16,089 bases of DNA from Planctomycetaceae bacterium (lineage in GTDB: Bacteria > Planctomycetota > Planctomycetia > Pirellulales > UBA1268): assembly GCA_003509235.1 (NCBI GenBank), contig DONH01000423.1:1-16089 (forward strand), given 5' to 3'. The position numbers were made by a program, and so were the translations under genes. Numbering within the stretch: position 1 is the first letter of the stretch; every line of letters begins with the position of its first letter. The notes under the pieces were generated by a model that worked only from the letters and a program-made list of their open reading frames with translations, made no database searches and was not told the origin of the DNA. This document shows, in pieces, positions 14,464-16,089 of this stretch.

Positions 14464-16089
14464 TCAGAAGTCCATCATGCTCTCATCATATTGGTCCATC
14501 ATGCTCGGATCGACCGCTTGCGGTGGTTGAAATCCGGGGAGAGTTGGCAAGTATTTTCGAACAGTTTCTTCACATGCATCTGCCAAAATGACCTCAAGAG
14601 TTCCAGCAGAATCAGCAATGAGAATCTCTAGGGGTTCCGGTGGGACGAATCCCCGTCCAGGACGCTTTTTCCCATCGATAGTTTGTTGCCCAACTACCGC
14701 TAATAGTGTTTGGTCACTATCAACATTATGTGGCGGAACAGAAATTCTTTGATTGTTAAATTGCTTAATCTTTCGCTTACCTTTCTTGCTCCCAACAATG
14801 TTTCCAGGCTCACTTTCAATTGAATGCAGTTCAAAGTTTCCTGAATCTTCATTGCTATCGAGAACAAGGAGTTCCTGATCATTCACACCTAGCCCATACA
14901 CCTTCTTTTCATCCCGTAATAAAAGTCGTGCAAGGAGCAGACTGTCTGCTGGTACATGAATAGGCATTGCGTCCAAACTAGGGAACGGTTCTGAGGTGGC
15001 CGATTGTACAAATTGCTCTTCAGCCGCTTCGGGACTTTCAAGAAATTTTTGAGGGAGATTCCAGTTTGGATTCCAGGCGCGAAGAGTCACTCGGTATCGA
15101 TAGAGCCGACCAGGTTCAACACTGGTGTCAATAAATCTGAAGAGGCAATAGTCTTGGTCGAGCATCATCATTCCTTCGCCTTCGCCACCATAGCCCATCA
15201 TCATGCTTTCATCATACTGTTCCTCCATGCCTCCTTCGTCCATGCCCATCTCGATGTCTCCAAATGGACTGAAGGTGCCTGTGGTGGTCCCAGTCATTCC
15301 ACCGCCAAATTCACCACCAGAGTCCATGCCGTATCCCATTTCACCACCAAGCCCCATGTTTTCTTGCTGTTCAAGTGCCAACTGTTTTTGTTCTGCAAGC
15401 AACTCTTTCATCTCATCTTTTGCCCAAGGGTGGATCGACCGTAGGCCCCATGATGAGCCGTAGCCAGGGCCAGCCATGCTTGGGTCCCCACCTGACATGG
15501 TATCTACGCCATTGAGCGTGGGTCTGGCCGCAAGCGTTGGGAGAGGGCTCCAGTAGCCGAATGGCACATCAGCAGGATCAAATAGATTTTGCGTTGCAGG
15601 TAGTATGAATTGCTGAGGAACTGAGTCAGTTGCAGTGCCGGCCCAGTTGTCTTTCCAGTCTTCGTACAGACGAGTAATGTCAATTACCTTCCATTCACCT
15701 CCGCCGTCAGGCCGAACTTCTATTCGCTCAACGGCATAGTCATGCCAGATAGGCAAGTCGCGTTCTGGACTTTGATAACTAGCTCGCGAATACAGCGCAA
15801 TGTATTCGTCAATTTGTTTGCGAAAAGGAACAAGGCCGGTCAAAAGAACGTATGGCATTTTTTTTGCTGGTGGTGACATGACGGTGGGCTGTACGCCCAT
15901 TGGGCCTTCCATCATTTCCATGTCAGGGAAACCTCCTGCAAACGAGGGGTCTCCGTCCATAAGAAGATCATCTTGATTCGCAATGGCAACTACTCCAGCG
16001 TTAGCAACTAATTGCTCAAGCGGGAAAATGACAGGGACTTGTCGTCGTTGTATGTCACCAAGTAGTGGACGATTTAATCCCGAGTCAAC
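14464..16089 (-). CDS. Large planctomycete protein of unknown function, 5' end beyond window
   Basis: The frame is open to the right edge: upstream of the first in-frame ATG (15960) another 43 codons run without a stop (VDSGLNRPLLGDIQRRQV...), so the gene is partial and 541 residues are visible. Seen: a conserved-looking block YVLLTGLVPFRKQIDEYIALY; a low-complexity Met/Gly/Glu-rich stretch covering about 243-309 of the visible protein (MGLGGEMGYGMDSGGEFGGG, then DEGGMEEQYDESMMMGYGG); a possible fibronectin-III-like strand segment (FRFIDTSVEPGRLYRYRVTL); and a C-terminal QYDESMMDF that repeats the internal YDESMM motif. No catalytic signature is visible. An N-terminal anchor or signal would lie outside the window. 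It is co-oriented with the downstream exported helical-repeat gene, suggesting a shared envelope role. Confidence 0.75.
   Translation of the reverse strand, partial: VDSGLNRPLLGDIQRRQVPVIFPLEQLVANAGVVAIANQDDLLMDGDPSFAGGFPDMEMMEGPMGVQPTVMSPPAKKMPYVLLTGLVPFRKQIDEYIALYSRASYQSPERDLPIWHDYAVERIEVRPDGGGEWKVIDITRLYEDWKDNWAGTATDSVPQQFILPATQNLFDPADVPFGYWSPLPTLAARPTLNGVDTMSGGDPSMAGPGYGSSWGLRSIHPWAKDEMKELLAEQKQLALEQQENMGLGGEMGYGMDSGGEFGGGMTGTTTGTFSPFGDIEMGMDEGGMEEQYDESMMMGYGGEGEGMMMLDQDYCLFRFIDTSVEPGRLYRYRVTLRAWNPNWNLPQKFLESPEAAEEQFVQSATSEPFPSLDAMPIHVPADSLLLARLLLRDEKKVYGLGVNDQELLVLDSNEDSGNFELHSIESEPGNIVGSKKGKRKIKQFNNQRISVPPHNVDSDQTLLAVVGQQTIDGKKRPGRGFVPPEPLEILIADSAGTLEVILADACEETVRKYLPTLPGFQPPQAVDPSMMDQYDESMMDF

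Noticed and set aside
15160..15360. The repetitive CATCAT/CCCAT region as a DNA tandem repeat or CRISPR-like array.
   Set aside because: There is no fixed repeat unit or spacer. It is low-complexity coding sequence for Met, Gly and Glu on the minus strand.
15004..15444. A 146-codon plus-strand ORF rich in His and Phe opposite the Met/Gly-rich region.
   Set aside because: Its His runs are simply the complement of the repeated ATG/GGC codons of the minus-strand gene.

Overview
This window looks like ordinary chromosome from a planctomycete, most likely a marine, fairly AT-rich relative of the Pirellulales. That placement is inferred from three things. There is a PVC-type small basic protein at 1687-1899. 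There is a stand-alone cytoplasmic Ser/Thr kinase with an HRDICPRN catalytic loop. There are large secreted or envelope proteins with no familiar domain and Met/Gly-rich stretches. I see no rRNA, tRNA, CRISPR array, insertion sequence, integrase or phage gene, so I read this as core genome rather than an island.

Layout. 1-215: no firm gene. 216-1646 (+): HemY/HemG-type porphyrinogen oxidase (late heme synthesis). 1687-1899 (-): PVC small basic protein, convergent with hemY across a possible shared stem-loop. 2023-3776 (-): a probable three-gene unit, in transcription order a four-helix CopD/HemJ-like membrane protein, a 56-residue coiled-coil protein, and a Ser/Thr kinase whose GTG start overlaps the end of the coiled-coil gene. 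4007-4501 (+): tadA (tRNA adenosine deaminase). 4536-5876 (-): citrate synthase. 6040-7422 (-): exported SurA/PrsA-like parvulin. 7423-7768: gap with one doubtful small ORF. 7769-11074 (-): mfd. 11288-13060 (+): ilvB, divergent from mfd, with an inverted-repeat leader. 13073-14407 and 14464-16089 (-): two adjacent planctomycete proteins of unknown function, the second running off the right edge.

The genes are mostly independent housekeeping functions: heme, tRNA editing, TCA entry, periplasmic folding, transcription-coupled repair and branched-chain amino acids. No pathway is complete here. The most interesting places are the CopD/HemJ-like, coiled-coil and kinase unit at 2023-3776, and the paired Met/Gly-rich proteins at the right end. 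I found no convincing evidence of a wholly new defence or mobile system. Several start sites differ from the longest-ORF choice: gltA at 5876, ilvB at 11288, and the last gene is open beyond the window.
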